From Chloroflexota bacterium (GTDB lineage Bacteria > Chloroflexota > Anaerolineae > UBA1429): DNA of 57,330 bases. The notes beneath the pieces are model-generated. The model saw only the letters and a program-made list of their open reading frames with translations, made no database searches and had not been told where the DNA came from. Below, piece by piece: positions 7,860-16,467 of this stretch (position 1 is the first letter of the stretch; every line of letters starts with the position of its first letter). A program made the position numbers and the translations under genes. The DNA lies in contig JAAYED010000139.1 in assembly GCA_012728955.1 (NCBI GenBank), positions 1 through 57,330 on the forward strand, in the 5' to 3' direction.

Positions 7860-9257
7860 ATGCACGACAAGCACACCGAACTGCTCCAACAGCTGACCCA
7901 AGCCTATACTGCCCGGTATGCCGGCTCACAACAGAGCCACGCACGCAGCCTGCGTGTCATGGTGGATGGCATCAGCCATGGGGCCCGTACCTGGGAGCCT
8001 TTTCCTGTGCGCATCCGTGCAGCCCAGGGCGCCTGGGTGACCAGCGAGGATGGGCAACAGCTGGTGGATTATTGGCAAGGGCACTTTGCCAACATCCTCG
8101 GGCATAACCCTCGGGAGATCGTCGAGCCGTTGCTGGCCAGCCTGCAGGCGGACTATGGGCTCCAGACCGGCCTGCCCGAAGAGCAGGAGATTACCTACGC
8201 CGAGATGCTGACCCAGGCCACCGGCGCGGATCAGGTGCGCCTGACCACATCGGGCACGTTAGCCACCATGTATGCTCTGATGATCGCCCGCGCATACACA
8301 GGGCGCAAACTGGTTGTCAAGGTGGGTGGAGGCTGGCACGGGGCTAATCCGCTGGCGCTCAAGGGCGTCTCGCACAGCGGATCGGGCTATGGCGGCGTGG
8401 ACTCGGCGGGGGTCTCTGCCGCCGCAGAGGAAGAGATCCTGGTGACCCGCTTTAACGATAGCAACGCCCTGGAGGAGCTGTTCAGGGAGCATGGCGATCG
8501 CATCGCCGCCTTTATCTTTGAACCGTGCCCCAGCGTGGGTGGCTTTGTCCCCGCCACCAAGACCTACATGCACACAGCGCGCGCCCTCACCGAACGCTGC
8601 GGCGCCATCCTGATTGTGGACGAAGTAATCACTGGCTTTCGCTATTGTGCCTCCAGCGCCACCAGCCTGTATGGCGTACAGCCCGACCTCGCTACCTATG
8701 GCAAGATCATCGGTGGAGGGATGCCCATTGCGGCAGTCACCGGGCGCAGGGACCTGTTAGCCCTCACCAGTGACTCGGCCTCGCCTCGTGTGTGGTTCAA
8801 TGGTGGCACCTATTCCGCGCATCCACTAGCCCTTACGGCCGGCATCGCGATGCTGCAGACCCTCAAGGAGCGCCAGGATACTTTGTATCCCGCTCTCAGT
8901 CGCCGGGCCACAGAGTTGCGCAACCGAATCGAGCAGGTCTTTGCCGATCGCGGTGTACTGGCACGCTGCTCAGGCGCAGAGAGCCCTGTGCTGGGAGCGG
9001 GATCCCTGGCCAGCGTCTATTTTCCACTGCAGGATGACCTGGCGCCTCAGGGCCCCGACGACCTGAACGATCCGCGCCTGTGTGATGTGGTGCTGCGCGA
9101 GCAGGTACTCAAGTTGGGACTGCTGCTGGCGGGCGTGAATGTGGTGCACGGGCTGGGAGCGCTCTCGACAGAGCACGGTGACCGCGAGTTCGACGTCACC
9201 TGTGAAGCCTTTGACCGCATCGCCCTGCAGATCAAGGGGATGCCGCGCCGTCAGTAG
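7860..9257 (+). CDS. Class III PLP aminotransferase (glutamate-1-semialdehyde mutase-like)
   Basis: A 465-residue PLP enzyme of the ornithine/GSA aminotransferase group. It has TTSGTLATMYAL (phosphate-binding), GGWHGANPLAL, IFEPCPS, the VDEVITGFRY block with the cofactor aspartate, and YGKIIGGGMPIAAVTGRRD, which holds the Schiff-base lysine. The closest known shape is glutamate-1-semialdehyde 2,1-aminomutase, but the protein is about 30 residues longer and no heme genes flank it, so a true HemL role is not assumed. AGGAGG lies ahead of the ATG at 7860. The last 7 bp overlap, convergently, the stop end of the next gene. Confidence 0.85.
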   Translation: MHDKHTELLQQLTQAYTARYAGSQQSHARSLRVMVDGISHGARTWEPFPVRIRAAQGAWVTSEDGQQLVDYWQGHFANILGHNPREIVEPLLASLQADYGLQTGLPEEQEITYAEMLTQATGADQVRLTTSGTLATMYALMIARAYTGRKLVVKVGGGWHGANPLALKGVSHSGSGYGGVDSAGVSAAAEEEILVTRFNDSNALEELFREHGDRIAAFIFEPCPSVGGFVPATKTYMHTARALTERCGAILIVDEVITGFRYCASSATSLYGVQPDLATYGKIIGGGMPIAAVTGRRDLLALTSDSASPRVWFNGGTYSAHPLALTAGIAMLQTLKERQDTLYPALSRRATELRNRIEQVFADRGVLARCSGAESPVLGAGSLASVYFPLQDDLAPQGPDDLNDPRLCDVVLREQVLKLGLLLAGVNVVHGLGALSTEHGDREFDVTCEAFDRIALQIKGMPRRQ

Positions 9258-10642
9258 GCGTTGCGATCGCCACGGAGAAGATTGACCACCGTTCGCACCA
9301 TGATCTTGACGTCGAACAGGAACGACCAGTTCTCGACATAGTACAGGTCATATTTGGTGCGCTCCACGATGCTGGTATCCCCACGCAGGCCATTGACCTG
9401 TGCCCAGCCGGTCATGCCGGCCTTTTCAGCGTGGCGTTCCATGTAGCGAGGCACCACCTGCCGAAACTGCTCCACAAATACGGGCCTCTCTGGCCGGGGA
9501 CCTACAAGACTCATCTCGCCCAGCAGTACATTGATGAGTTGCGGCAGCTCATCAAGACTGGTACGCCTGAGGATGCTGCCGATGCGCGTTTTGCGCGGAT
9601 CGTCGGCGGTTGCCCACACCGGCCCCGACTGCTGCTCTGCATCCTGACGCATGGAGCGGAACTTGAGCATTGGAAAGGGCTTGCCATCGAGCCCTACCCG
9701 CTCCTGGGCATAAAATACCGAGCCGGGCGATTCCAGGCGCACCAACCCCGCGATCAGCATCAGAAAGGGCGACAGGAGAACCAGCGCCACAGCACTCACA
9801 ACCAGGTCCATGGCCCGCTTGAGCGACCGTTTCCAGCCGCGCAGGGCCACGTCGCGCACCGACAGCATGGGCAGGCCATCGAGGTCCGAGATGGCCACCT
9901 CAGAGGCCATGATCTGGAACAGATCCGGGAAGATGCGCACGGCGGCGCGCTCCACCTCGCACACGGCCACCAGATCCATCAGATCTTCGTGAGAAGCATC
10001 CGGCAGCGCGATAATCACTTCGTCCACCGAATACTCGCGTATCAACTGACCCAGGTCGCTCTGGGTACCCAACACCGGCAGCCCCGCCACATCGCTGGGT
10101 CCATCGCTGGGCCCCACAAAACCCACCAGGCGGTAGCCCACCGGCGAACTGATGGTCTTTTGCAGGATCATGCGCGCCACCTGTCCCGTTCCCACCAGCA
10201 GCAGGCGCTGCGGATCCTGATGTCGAACGTAACGTTCAAAGCGCCGGGTGATGATGCGCCCCACCATGATCAGCACGATGGAAAGGGCCCAGTCGTAAAT
10301 GATCAGCCCACGGGTAAAACCCTGGTCGGTGTGCAGAGTGAGAAAGCTGAGGGCGGTGGCCAGTAGTGTAGCGATGGATACGGCCGACACGATGCGATAG
10401 CCGAGATCGATCCGTGAGGTGCTCTGCATATGGTACAGGCGGTAGAAAAAGAACACCCCGCCCACAGAGAGCACGTGGATGACCATTTGCCGCAGGTATA
10501 CCCGAAAAGGCGCCAGGTGCAGCTCGGTAGGGATGGGGACGTTGGTGCGCAACTCGTAGGCCAGATAGTAGGCCAGGGCGGCCATACCCAGGTCCACCAG
10601 TACGGTAAGCGCGGTCAACCACACACGGGGGCGTTTGTTCAT
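9251..10642 (-). CDS. Polyprenyl glycosylphosphotransferase (exopolysaccharide priming enzyme)
   Basis: Moves a sugar-1-phosphate onto undecaprenyl phosphate, the first step of exopolysaccharide or O-unit assembly at the inner membrane. The 463-residue chain has four N-terminal transmembrane helices, a CoA-binding-like Rossmann domain ([22 protein letters not shown]), a fifth hydrophobic segment ([20 protein letters not shown]), and a C-terminal bacterial sugar transferase domain with [26 protein letters not shown] and [14 protein letters not shown]. This is the WbaP/CpsE-like architecture. It starts 4 bp after the stop of an upstream glycosyltransferase gene and is the last gene of a three-gene operon. 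Glucose or galactose as first sugar cannot be told apart. Confidence 0.93.
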   Translation of the reverse strand: MNKRPRVWLTALTVLVDLGMAALAYYLAYELRTNVPIPTELHLAPFRVYLRQMVIHVLSVGGVFFFYRLYHMQSTSRIDLGYRIVSAVSIATLLATALSFLTLHTDQGFTRGLIIYDWALSIVLIMVGRIITRRFERYVRHQDPQRLLLVGTGQVARMILQKTISSPVGYRLVGFVGPSDGPSDVAGLPVLGTQSDLGQLIREYSVDEVIIALPDASHEDLMDLVAVCEVERAAVRIFPDLFQIMASEVAISDLDGLPMLSVRDVALRGWKRSLKRAMDLVVSAVALVLLSPFLMLIAGLVRLESPGSVFYAQERVGLDGKPFPMLKFRSMRQDAEQQSGPVWATADDPRKTRIGSILRRTSLDELPQLINVLLGEMSLVGPRPERPVFVEQFRQVVPRYMERHAEKAGMTGWAQVNGLRGDTSIVERTKYDLYYVENWSFLFDVKIMVRTVVNLLRGDRNAY

Positions 10643-10646
10643 GGCG

Positions 10647-11570
10647 CTATTTCGCCGAGGCCACATGACGCCGATGGCTGGGCCTGAGGGCATTGCTGAC
10701 CGTTGCCCGTGCACGCAGCAGCGCCACTCCGGCATTGATAGCCCAGCTGACGGGCGCTGGATACTGGTCGCGATAGTGCTTTGCATAAAAGATCTTCATG
10801 GCATCGTAAAAAGCCGCGTTGGCCTGGGCGGCATTCTTGCGGGACGAGGTCCCCTTGACGTGCAGCACCGTCACAGCGGGATAGTAATGCACCCGCCAGC
10901 CACGCTCCTTGATACGATAGCACAGATCCAGGTCTTCGCCATACATGAAAAAGCGTTCGTCCAGCAGGCCAGCCTGCTCCAGAGCGACACTGCGGATCAA
11001 CATGAATGCCCCTACTACGGCATCCACATCGGTCTCGACCATCTCATCGAGAAACGTCATGTTGTAGCGCCCAAAGCGTGGGCTGTGTGGAAAGAGCCGC
11101 GCCAGGCCGATCATGTGGTACAAGGACACCTCTGGCGTGGGAAAGCTCCTCCGACAGGCCCGATCGAGCGAACCATCGCGACGCACCAGGCGCGGTCCGA
11201 GCACGCCAATATTCTCCTGCCCGTCCATCAGCGTCACACAGTTGCGCAGCGCATCAGAGGGGAGGATCGTGTCCGGATTGAGCAGCAGCACATGGCGAGG
11301 AGTATCCACCACGGGACCTTTGCTCTGAAAACCCAGTGCCCGCAATCCCAAGTTGTTGGCATAGGCATATCCGCCGTTGCGCGCGCTCACGATCAGCTCT
11401 GCCCACGGATAGGCGCTGCGCACCAGGTCCTGGCTGCCGTCCGTGGAGCAATTGTCCACCACAATCACCCGCCGCGCAGGGGGCTCCAGAGACTGGGCGA
11501 TTGAATCCAGGCAACGCCCCAGATCCTCACGCGTGTTATAGTTGACGATGACGATGCCAATGTCGCTCAA
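10647..11570 (-). CDS. Family 2 glycosyltransferase (rhamnosyltransferase-like)
   Basis: A 307-residue GT-A glycosyltransferase closely similar in layout to the one at 2011-2946: IGIVIVNYNT, VVDNCSTDGS, LLLNPDTILP, and GEDLDLCYRIKERGW as the acceptor-side acidic motif. No ATG lies at the family's N-terminus; the best start is TTG at 11570, ten bases after GAGGG (11581-11585). It is the middle gene of an operon with another glycosyltransferase and the priming transferase, so it probably adds the second or third sugar of an exopolysaccharide repeat. Confidence 0.87.
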   Translation of the reverse strand: MSDIGIVIVNYNTREDLGRCLDSIAQSLEPPARRVIVVDNCSTDGSQDLVRSAYPWAELIVSARNGGYAYANNLGLRALGFQSKGPVVDTPRHVLLLNPDTILPSDALRNCVTLMDGQENIGVLGPRLVRRDGSLDRACRRSFPTPEVSLYHMIGLARLFPHSPRFGRYNMTFLDEMVETDVDAVVGAFMLIRSVALEQAGLLDERFFMYGEDLDLCYRIKERGWRVHYYPAVTVLHVKGTSSRKNAAQANAAFYDAMKIFYAKHYRDQYPAPVSWAINAGVALLRARATVSNALRPSHRRHVASAK

Positions 11571-11622
11571 GCTGTTGCCACCCTCGTACCGATTCCCCTC
11601 AAGGCAGGTAAATGGTGCCGGT

Positions 11623-12615
11623 TTACCACTGCCGCCGGGGCCAGCTGCCGCGCGGCCCGTGACGCAGCCTCCACACGACACCCACGGGATAACCGACCAT
11701 CTTGGCCACGTCGCCGGCAACGCGCAGCCCCACGGCCATGATCAACGCCCACGGTCGCTGCCACGGCCGCATCGTGGAGAGCTCGGGCCACAGACGACGC
11801 ACCGGCATCCAGGCGAGCAGCATCAGCACGCCCAGCAGGGCCAGCCAGCCGACGGGATGCCAGGCCGCCGCGGCGGCGGCCAAGGGCAGTGCCACCAGGT
11901 AGGTGCCATAGCGCAGCAGGTGCCGATAGCGCCAAAAATCCGCCTTGCCATCGCCGCGAGCGTATCGATAGTACTGTTTCAAGAAGGCGCGCAAGGTGGC
12001 ACGCGGCCTGAAATGTACGCACGCCTGGGGCGCGAGCTTGAAGCGAAATCCCGCGTCTCGCAGAGCAAAATCGAACAACAGGTCCTCGCAATAGTCCAGC
12101 CACTCGGGATAGCCCCCCACGGCTTCCCAGGCGGAGCGCCGAACGGCGACCGACCGTGACGACGGATAAAACGAGTCCTCCGAGATCTCGTCGAGGCGCG
12201 GCAGGGTTGTGGCTCCCAGCACCTGCTCGAACAAGTTGCGATGCTCGGGCACAAAAAAGCCGCTCACCACGTCCGGTGCCGGCAAACTGTCATAGGGCGC
12301 AACGAGCTTTTCCAGCCAGTCTGGGTCCAGCCTGACGCCCGCATCGGTGATGGCGATGATCTCTCCGTTGGCCTCCGCTATGGCAAGGTTTCTGCCCTGG
12401 GAGATATTGGCGCCAGCGCGCACCAGCACCCGAACGGGGAATGGGGCGCGTGCTGTGAAACTCTCCAGCACGTCCACGGTGTTGTCCCACGAGCCGCCAT
12501 CCACCACCACAAACTCGTCTGGCAGCCGTGTCTGAGCCGCCAGCGAATCCAGCAGCCGTGCCAGCGAGGCCCCCTCGTTAAGCACCGTGACGATGATCGA
12601 GACACGCTCAGCCAT
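11623..12615 (-). CDS. Family 2 glycosyltransferase with C-terminal membrane helices
   Basis: A 330-residue glycosyltransferase. The GT-A domain (about 1-240) has VSIIVTVLNE, VVVDGGSWDNT, ITDAGVRLDP and a YCEDLLFDFALRDAGF acidic motif. Two or three hydrophobic helices follow (YLVALPLAAAAAAWHPVGWL and the next one), as in exopolysaccharide glycosyltransferases of the ExoM/SuccA type. The ATG at 12615 follows AAAGGAGG, one of the best ribosome sites in the window. It is the first gene of the operon that ends with the priming transferase, and its promoter is TTGGCG-N17-TATACT. Confidence 0.87.
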   Translation of the reverse strand: MAERVSIIVTVLNEGASLARLLDSLAAQTRLPDEFVVVDGGSWDNTVDVLESFTARAPFPVRVLVRAGANISQGRNLAIAEANGEIIAITDAGVRLDPDWLEKLVAPYDSLPAPDVVSGFFVPEHRNLFEQVLGATTLPRLDEISEDSFYPSSRSVAVRRSAWEAVGGYPEWLDYCEDLLFDFALRDAGFRFKLAPQACVHFRPRATLRAFLKQYYRYARGDGKADFWRYRHLLRYGTYLVALPLAAAAAAWHPVGWLALLGVLMLLAWMPVRRLWPELSTMRPWQRPWALIMAVGLRVAGDVAKMVGYPVGVVWRLRHGPRGSWPRRQW

Positions 12616-12633
12616 TGAGCCCTCCTTTCGGAG

Positions 12634-12662
12634 AGTATAGCGAGGGTCATCGGACACGCCAA
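12634..12662 (-). promoter_or_regulatory. Predicted promoter of the exopolysaccharide operon
   Basis: Minus-strand TTGGCG (12657-12662), 17 bp, TATACT (12634-12639), just upstream of the strong Shine-Dalgarno and ATG at 12615. The rest of the 175-bp gap to the sugar-kinase stop holds nothing recognisable. Confidence 0.6.
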
Positions 12663-12790
12663 CTTTCAGGCCTTCCGGCGGTGCCAGCGGTGACCGGGAG
12701 GGCGGCACGTCGTGCGTACGAGCTGGCCGAACCACATCGGGGGGCACGCCCGTTCCGTATGGGGGCAGCCAGCGGACACGGCGCATCCCC

Positions 12791-14239
12791 CTAGCCCAGG
12801 TAGTGCGTGAGTCGATCGGAATAGATACGGTGATGCCGGGGATTGGGCTCGACGGTATGCTCCACACGTACCTGCGCCTCGACGGCCTCTGGTACACCGC
12901 CGTAGGCCCCCGTGCCGATCCCCGCGAGCATGGCGGCACCCAGGGCTGCGCCCTGTGCGATGGTCGTTCTTTCTAATGGGCGATTCAGCACGTCGGCGCA
13001 CAGCGCGGTCCAACGGTCCATGCCGGCGCCACCGCCCGTCACGCGATAGCGACGCACAGGCACGCCTTTCAGCTCCAAACGCTGTTGAACCCACAGGTTG
13101 TGCAGTGCGGCCCCTTCGAGCAGCCCCTTGATCAATTCCCCCCGGCTGGTGCTCAGCGTAAGGTTCTCGATCGCTCCCGCCTGCCCTTGCCTGCCATCCA
13201 GCATGGGGCGCACCCATAGCGGTGAGGGTGTTGCGGGCAGCTCACCCAACAGAATACGGTACAAGCTCACCCCCCGACGTGAGCTCTCTCTCTGCTCGCC
13301 CGGCGCCATCTCTTGCATAAACCAGCGCAGCCATGCCCCACCGGCCCGATGGACGAGATCCGCCAGCAACAGGTCCGGCACCAGGTGATGGGTCAGACTC
13401 AAACCATCGGCCTGAAACTGGGAGAGCAGAGGCACCGTTCGAAAGACCGCAGTCTGATGGATGCTCGCCCCCAGCTCGAGGATGGCGATACCGTTGCTAA
13501 CGGCCCCCACGCCCAACGCCTGACAGGCCAGGTCGCTTCCGCCCAGCGTAACCACGGTGCGGGGAGAAAGGTCCAGCTCGGCGGCCACCCGTGTTGAAAT
13601 GGTGCCGACGGGGGTTCCCCCCGGCGCCAGGGCGGGCAGCTTGGCTGGCGATATGCCGGCGGCGGCGAGCATCTCCCGTGACCAGGCCCGCTGATGCATG
13701 TCCATGGCAAGCGTTCCACCGGCCACACTATAGTCACTGGTCGCCAGCGCTCCCAGCAGATGGGCCACCACACCGCCCAACAACGCGAAACGCCAGGTGT
13801 CGCGGTACAGCTCGGGTTGCTCACGACGCAGGGCGCCGATACGCGCCAGAACCGTCTTTGGCCGGTGGATCTGCCCCGTGATCTCATAGATCCTCTCACG
13901 TCCAAGCTGGTCCTCGAGCGTCGGGCCATCGCCGAGCTCCAGATCAGAGTCTGCCAACATGCAACCCGCCAGCACGCCACCCTCGCGGCTGAGGGGCACA
14001 AAGGCATCGATGGCCGAGGCGATGGCCAGGCTCGTCACAGGATCGGAGCGGCTGCGCGCTGCCGCCTCCTTGAGCGTCTGGGACACGGCACTCCAGATGC
14101 CGCGCACATCCAACAGGCACTGCTGAAGGTCTGCCGATGGTTGGTATCCTCGCCCCACATCGGCGAGCAGACGTCCGTCCACGCTCACCACCAGCGCTCG
14201 ACACCCTGTCAAGCCCACCTCGAGGCCCAGCAGACTCAT
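12791..14239 (-). CDS. FGGY-family carbohydrate kinase (xylulokinase-like)
   Basis: Phosphorylates a sugar or polyol with ATP. The 482-residue chain has the N-terminal ATPase-fold start LGLEVGLTGCRALVVSVDG, a central TLGGSDLACQALG.GAVSNG segment (phosphate-2-like) and the C-terminal VTGGGAGMDRWTALCADVLNRP adenosine motif, with A.GAALGAAMLAG near the end. Residue 8 onwards has EVGLTG instead of the more usual DIGTT, so the phosphate-1 loop is atypical: Glu replaces the usual first Asp. The ATG at 14239 has GGGAGG before it. Xylulose, gluconate or another sugar cannot be decided. The gene is divergent from the alanyl-tRNA editing operon. Confidence 0.83.
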   Translation of the reverse strand: MSLLGLEVGLTGCRALVVSVDGRLLADVGRGYQPSADLQQCLLDVRGIWSAVSQTLKEAAARSRSDPVTSLAIASAIDAFVPLSREGGVLAGCMLADSDLELGDGPTLEDQLGRERIYEITGQIHRPKTVLARIGALRREQPELYRDTWRFALLGGVVAHLLGALATSDYSVAGGTLAMDMHQRAWSREMLAAAGISPAKLPALAPGGTPVGTISTRVAAELDLSPRTVVTLGGSDLACQALGVGAVSNGIAILELGASIHQTAVFRTVPLLSQFQADGLSLTHHLVPDLLLADLVHRAGGAWLRWFMQEMAPGEQRESSRRGVSLYRILLGELPATPSPLWVRPMLDGRQGQAGAIENLTLSTSRGELIKGLLEGAALHNLWVQQRLELKGVPVRRYRVTGGGAGMDRWTALCADVLNRPLERTTIAQGAALGAAMLAGIGTGAYGGVPEAVEAQVRVEHTVEPNPRHHRIYSDRLTHYLG

Positions 14240-14276
14240 CCATCCTCCCACAAGGGATCGGGAACCTGATGCCACA

Positions 14277-14305
14277 AGCCTAGCAGCAATCGATATGTCA
14301 ATCAA
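14277..14305 (-). promoter_or_regulatory. Predicted promoter of the FGGY kinase
   Basis: Minus-strand TTGATT (14300-14305), 17 bp, TAGGCT (14277-14282). A moderate match, 38 nt before the ATG. Confidence 0.4.
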
Positions 14306-14336
14306 GCCCACTCCAGTCGCCCGCCCGCAGCGCGTA

Positions 14337-14345
14337 TGCTATAAT
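14337..14345 (+). promoter_or_regulatory. Extended -10 promoter of the alaX-hemW gene run
   Basis: TG, one base, then TATAAT (14340-14345) gives a perfect extended -10. No good -35 is present, as is usual for this class. It is 36 nt before the ATG at 14382 and back to back with the kinase promoter. Confidence 0.6.
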
Positions 14346-14381
14346 GGCGGCCAACATCAGCTGCTGCTGCGCGAGGAGCGC

Positions 14382-15611
14382 ATGACATACGCCACAGAGC
14401 GCCTGTTTTGGAACAATCCCTACCTGATCGAATTTGAGGCTCAGGTAATGGGCCGCATCACCCATGAGGGCAAGCCCGCTGTAATCCTCGATCGGACCTG
14501 TTTCTATCCGACGTCGGGTGGCCAGCCCCACGATACCGGCACCCTCTCTGGCGCACGGGTCATCGACGTGCTGGAGCTGGATGGAGATATCGTCCATATT
14601 CTGGACACCATGCCTGTCGAAGAGCACGTTACCGGTGAGGTAGATTGGCCACGCAGGCAAGACCACATGCAGCAACACGCCGGCCAACACCTGCTCTCGG
14701 CCTGTTTTGATCGACTGCTGGGGGCGGCGACGCTCTCCTTTCATATGGGCGTGCAGGAATGTACTATCGATCTCGATCTGGCCGCGTTGAACGACGAGCA
14801 GGCAGCCCAGGTGGAAGAGTATGCCAACCGCGTGGTGATGTCGGATACCGGTATCACTACACGGCAGTATCGCCCTGAAGAAGTGGCCCTGCTCGACTTG
14901 AGAAAGCCACCGGTGGTGGAGGGCCTGGTGCGGGTTGTATCCATTGGCGACATCGACCACTCTCCCTGCGGAGGCACGCACCCTTCTTCCAGCGGACAGA
15001 TCGGTCCCATTCATATCGACCACTGGGAGCGGCATCAGAACGGGGTACGCGTGGCCTTTTTGTGTGGATTGCGCGCCGTTCGCGACCATGTGGCCCAGAG
15101 CCGCATCTGCCATGCGCTGGCGGCGCAGGCCAGTGTCGGCGTGTCTGACCTGCCAGAAGCCTTTCAACGACTCTCTGCCGCCACGGAGGAGCTGCGCCAT
15201 CAGGTGCGCAGCCTGCAGGAGGAGCGTGTGGCTCTGCTCAGCGCCAGCCTCCTGTCAGAAGCTGAGCCGATCGGTACTGGACGCCTGGTCTCCAGAGTGC
15301 TCGAGAATGCCGAACCGGGTGAGATGCGCGCTCTGGCGCAACGTCTGGTGGAACAGCCGGGTATGGTGGCACTGCTGGCAGTGGGAGGGCCTGCCGTCCA
15401 GTTCTGCCTGGCGCGAGCCAAGGATGTCGCTGTCAACATGAATGCCATTCTCGCATTGGCCAAGCAATACGGAGCGCGCGGTGGCGGACCTCCACACTTT
15501 GTGCAGGGGGGCGGCCTGCAGGCGAGCATGCTTCAGAACCTCTTTCAGGATGCACGAAAACTCTTGCAGCAGAGCCTGTCGGTAGAGACCAGAGGGGATG
15601 CACAGGGATGA
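14382..15611 (+). CDS. Alanyl-tRNA editing protein, AlaX-L type with DHHA1 domain
   Basis: Removes wrongly attached serine or glycine from tRNA-Ala in trans. The 409-residue protein matches the editing half of AlaRS: an N-terminal beta-barrel part with FYPTSGGQPHDTG, the zinc-site HAGQH (HxxxH) around residues 93-97, the second site CGGTH near residue 200, then a helical linker and a C-terminal DHHA1 domain with the glycine-rich GARGGGPPHFVQGGG motif. The ATG at 14382 follows GAGGAG; an upstream in-frame start at 14295 would overlap the promoter. Its stop overlaps the next ATG in an ATGA junction, so it is translationally coupled to the metallo-beta-lactamase-fold gene. Confidence 0.93.
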   Translation: MTYATERLFWNNPYLIEFEAQVMGRITHEGKPAVILDRTCFYPTSGGQPHDTGTLSGARVIDVLELDGDIVHILDTMPVEEHVTGEVDWPRRQDHMQQHAGQHLLSACFDRLLGAATLSFHMGVQECTIDLDLAALNDEQAAQVEEYANRVVMSDTGITTRQYRPEEVALLDLRKPPVVEGLVRVVSIGDIDHSPCGGTHPSSSGQIGPIHIDHWERHQNGVRVAFLCGLRAVRDHVAQSRICHALAAQASVGVSDLPEAFQRLSAATEELRHQVRSLQEERVALLSASLLSEAEPIGTGRLVSRVLENAEPGEMRALAQRLVEQPGMVALLAVGGPAVQFCLARAKDVAVNMNAILALAKQYGARGGGPPHFVQGGGLQASMLQNLFQDARKLLQQSLSVETRGDAQG

Positions 15612-16459
15612 TTGAGCTTGCGGATGGCGTCTATGTAGAGACTGGGTACACGGGCGGCAATTGCGGCCTCATCCGGAGTGCCCGTGGCCCGGTGCTGATC
15701 GACACGCCGTTGCTCCCTGCCGATGGGCAGCACTGGCTGGGCCAGATCGAATCCGTTGGGGGTGGCCACCCCTATGCCATCGTCAACACCGACTATCACC
15801 CCGAGCACCTTCTCGGGAACCATCTGTTCATGCCTGCGCGTGTGTTCGGCCACGAAGAGTCGGACAAGCCGTTGGCGCGCTATGAAGAGTCGGCTGCGGG
15901 CGATCTGCCCTCGGACATGGTGTCCAAGAACCCTTCGCTGGCTGGGACGCTGGCCTCGATCCAGCCGGTGCGCCCCGAGATATCCGTCTCGGACACGGTG
16001 ACGCTGCATCTGGGCAATGTCGAGGTACAGATCATTCACCTCGAGGGGCACACGCCTGCCTCTCTGGGCGTCTATCTTCCCGAGCATCGCATCCTGTTTG
16101 CCGGCGACAATGTCACCAACCATGAGCATCCCGTGGCGCAGCACGCCAACTCACTGATGTGGCTCGAGACGCTGCAGCGCATTCGCGAGATGGATGTGGA
16201 CGTGATTGTGCCCGGAACAGGCGCCCCCGGCGGCAAGGAGATGGTCGAGCCGCTGTATCTGTACCTGGCCGAGATGCGCAGGCGCATCCTGGAGCTGTTT
16301 CTGGAGGGCGCCAGCCGCCGCGAGTGCGTGGAAAAAGTCGCCATGCTCGATTACTTCCCTGTGCCCAAGGGGCAGGAGGCAGAGGTCAAGCTCCGCCGAC
16401 GGCACAGTATCGAGCGGCTGTACACCGAGATCCGAGTGGCACTGCGCAAGCGTCACTGA
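15608..16459 (+). CDS. Metallo-beta-lactamase-fold hydrolase with altered metal motif
   Basis: A 283-residue MBL-fold protein: GNCGLIRSARGPVLIDT at the N-terminus, the metal motif region VNTDYHPEHLLGN, LEGHTPASLGVYLPE with the next histidine ligand, and ILFAGDNV with the bridging aspartate. The canonical HxHxDH reads DxHxEH here, that is, the first His is Asp and the Asp is Glu. About 70 C-terminal residues are mostly helical and charged. It overlaps the editing gene by 4 bp (ATGA) and is followed after 8 bp by a FAD-binding subunit gene. The substrate is unknown; the altered ligands may change the metal or the activity. Confidence 0.82.
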   Translation: MIELADGVYVETGYTGGNCGLIRSARGPVLIDTPLLPADGQHWLGQIESVGGGHPYAIVNTDYHPEHLLGNHLFMPARVFGHEESDKPLARYEESAAGDLPSDMVSKNPSLAGTLASIQPVRPEISVSDTVTLHLGNVEVQIIHLEGHTPASLGVYLPEHRILFAGDNVTNHEHPVAQHANSLMWLETLQRIREMDVDVIVPGTGAPGGKEMVEPLYLYLAEMRRRILELFLEGASRRECVEKVAMLDYFPVPKGQEAEVKLRRRHSIERLYTEIRVALRKRH

Positions 16460-16467
16460 CGAGAACC

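Noticed and set aside
7860-9257. Naming the class III aminotransferase hemL
   Set aside because: The fold and lysine fit, but length, divergence and lack of heme-gene neighbours do not support a firm HemL call.
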